From Myxococcales bacterium (GTDB lineage Bacteria; Myxococcota; Myxococcia; Myxococcales; Myxococcaceae), in assembly GCA_003153055.1 (NCBI GenBank), contig PMBV01000516.1, forward strand, positions 1 to 23,158: a stretch of DNA of 23,158 nucleotides, read 5' to 3'. Positions 22,100-23,158 of the stretch are shown here, in pieces. The notes beneath the pieces are model-generated. The model saw only the letters and a program-made list of their open reading frames with translations. It was not told where the DNA came from and did not search any database. Position numbers and translations under genes: made by a program. Numbering within the stretch: position 1 is the stretch's first letter; the number at the start of each line of letters is the position of its first letter.

Positions 22100-22335
22100 A
22101 GGCGCTGCGTGACGCGCCCAAGGAGCGAGCGCCCGACGCTCTGGCGTCGCTGATTCTCCGCCGGAGCCGCCGTCGCCGGGGCCATGTCCGCCGGGCCGAC
22201 GAGCGAGTGGCGTTCCGGGTGCCCGCCGAGGTCGTCATCCCGCTCTTGCTCGCGGCCTTGGTGGCGCTGTTCATGCTCCTCGCGTCTCCCTGAAGACGGA
22301 CCCGTCGAAGTTGGCGCTTGCCCGGTGTCGCCGGC
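22099..22335 (+). repeat. Direct repeat copy 2 (237 bp)
   Basis: Partner of 16164-16400. It carries the last 64 codons of an anti-sigma gene ([20 protein letters not shown] through the basic patch and membrane helix) plus the 42 bp after its stop. No start codon or sigma gene accompanies it. It is joined on the left to the cut sigma-54 activator and ends 17 bp before lysS. Confidence 0.95.
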
Positions 22336-22352
22336 CATGGTGTGTCGGGCGC

Positions 22353-23158
22353 ATGGCCGAAGAGTCAGTGGAACAGCGGATCTTCAACGAGCGCGTCGCG
22401 AAGGCCGAGCAGTGGCGAACCCTCGGCGTGAACCCCTACGGCAATGGCTTTCGCCCCTCGGTGTTGGCCTCCGAGCTGCATGCGAAGTTCGACGCGGTAG
22501 CGACCGAGGCCCTGGTGGAGCAGAAGCCCGGACCCTTCGTGGTGGCCGGGCGGGTGGTGCGAGTGGCCGACTTCGGCAAGTCCGCGTTCCTCACCCTGCA
22601 GGATCGCTCCGGGGCGATCCAGGTGCAGGTTCGCAAGGACGTGCTGGGTGAAGAGGCCTACAAGGCCTTCAAGCTCGTCGACGTGGCCGACTTCGTGGGC
22701 GTGGAGGGCTCCCTCTTCAAGTCGAAGACCGGCGAGCTGACCCTGGCCTCAGCGCGCTTCCTGCCGCTGACCAAGTCGCTCCGGCCGCTCCCGGGCAAGT
22801 TCGCCAAGGGCGATGACGCCGAGAAGCAGGCCTGGGCCGAGAAGCAGGCGTTGGCCGACCGCGAGGAGCGCTACCGCCGCCGCTACGTCGATCTCCTGTC
22901 GAACCCCTCGGTGCGAGAGACCTTCAAGAAGCGGGCGAAGCTGGTGCAGTTCATTCGCCGCTTCCTCGACGAGCGCGACTACCTCGAGGTCGAGACGCCG
23001 ATGATGCACCCTCTGGTGTCGGGGGCGGCGGCGCGTCCGTTCAAGACGCACCACAACGCCTACGACATCGACCTCTACATGCGCATCGCGCCCGAGCTGT
23101 ACTTGAAGCGCCTGGTGGTGGGCGGCTTCGACCGGGTCTACGAGATCAACCGCAACTT
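22353..23158 (+). CDS. lysS: Lysine--tRNA ligase (class II), N-terminal part, runs off right edge
   Basis: 268 codons of lysyl-tRNA synthetase, which charges tRNA-Lys; the complete enzyme is about 500 residues. The anticodon-binding OB fold spans about 65-155 ([35 protein letters not shown]). The catalytic domain begins with [20 protein letters not shown], motif 1 follows in [18 protein letters not shown], and then come [40 protein letters not shown] and INRNF at motif 2, where the window ends. A charged insertion ([20 protein letters not shown]) before RYRRRYVDL is longer than in the common bacterial form. The ATG at 22353 has no clear Shine-Dalgarno sequence, and repeat copy 2 ends 17 bp before it. 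Confidence 0.96.
   Translation, partial: MAEESVEQRIFNERVAKAEQWRTLGVNPYGNGFRPSVLASELHAKFDAVATEALVEQKPGPFVVAGRVVRVADFGKSAFLTLQDRSGAIQVQVRKDVLGEEAYKAFKLVDVADFVGVEGSLFKSKTGELTLASARFLPLTKSLRPLPGKFAKGDDAEKQAWAEKQALADREERYRRRYVDLLSNPSVRETFKKRAKLVQFIRRFLDERDYLEVETPMMHPLVSGAAARPFKTHHNAYDIDLYMRIAPELYLKRLVVGGFDRVYEINRN

Overview
The window is GC-rich chromosomal DNA with strongly GC-biased third codon positions. Its content points to a myxobacterium (Myxococcota): many secreted lipoproteins with lipoboxes, Cys-rich repeats, a very large Kelch/Ig-like surface lipoprotein, a GH18 chitinase lipoprotein, an ECF sigma factor and a fragment of a sigma-54 activator. The assignment is inferred from gene style, not from a marker gene.

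Layout. 1-494 (minus): 5' part of an unrecognised protein with less GC-biased codons, running off the left edge, preceded by an inverted repeat and a possible promoter. 758-1219: small Cys-rich lipoprotein. 1507-3929: CocE/NonD-type S15 hydrolase and a probable outer-membrane protein, 2 nt apart. 3930-4624: no confident gene, two coding-like relics. 4625-5443: lone ABC ATPase. 5473-8024 (minus): GH18 chitinase and an expansin/GH45-like double-psi-barrel lipoprotein joined by a TAATG stop/start overlap, separated from the ABC gene by a 20-bp perfect palindrome. 8321-8857: lipocalin (Blc-like). 9124-9969: protein with five EF-hand loops. 10057-10998 (minus): lipoprotein of unknown function. 11092-11621: quinone-oxidoreductase relic with two frameshifts. 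11640-12323 (minus): zinc-ribbon protein. 12532-13368: SDR lacking the usual catalytic Tyr. 13478-14317 (minus): PrlF-YhaV toxin-antitoxin pair with a palindromic operator. 14571-15260: YkuD-type L,D-transpeptidase. 15344-16358: ECF sigma factor overlapping a probable membrane-bound anti-sigma factor. 16831-20829: 1332-aa lipoprotein. 20895-22099: gene fragments. 22353 to the right edge: start of lysS.

The most unusual structure is at the right. A 237-bp segment carrying the 3' end of the anti-sigma gene occurs twice (16164-16400 and 22099-22335, 14 mismatches, no gaps). The copies bracket the giant lipoprotein gene and a graveyard made of an outer-membrane barrel gene missing its 5' end and a sigma-54 AAA+ core missing both ends. 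The second copy stops 17 bp before lysS. After the first copy, coding-like sequence continues past the anti-sigma stop and ends in a GTGA overlap with another truncated reading frame, so an older operon seems to have been broken here.

Functionally the window is mostly cell-surface and secreted degradation or adhesion equipment: chitin attack, ester/amide hydrolysis, peptidoglycan cross-linking and envelope-stress sigma control, plus one toxin-antitoxin module. I found no CRISPR array, tRNA, rRNA or recognisable transposase.
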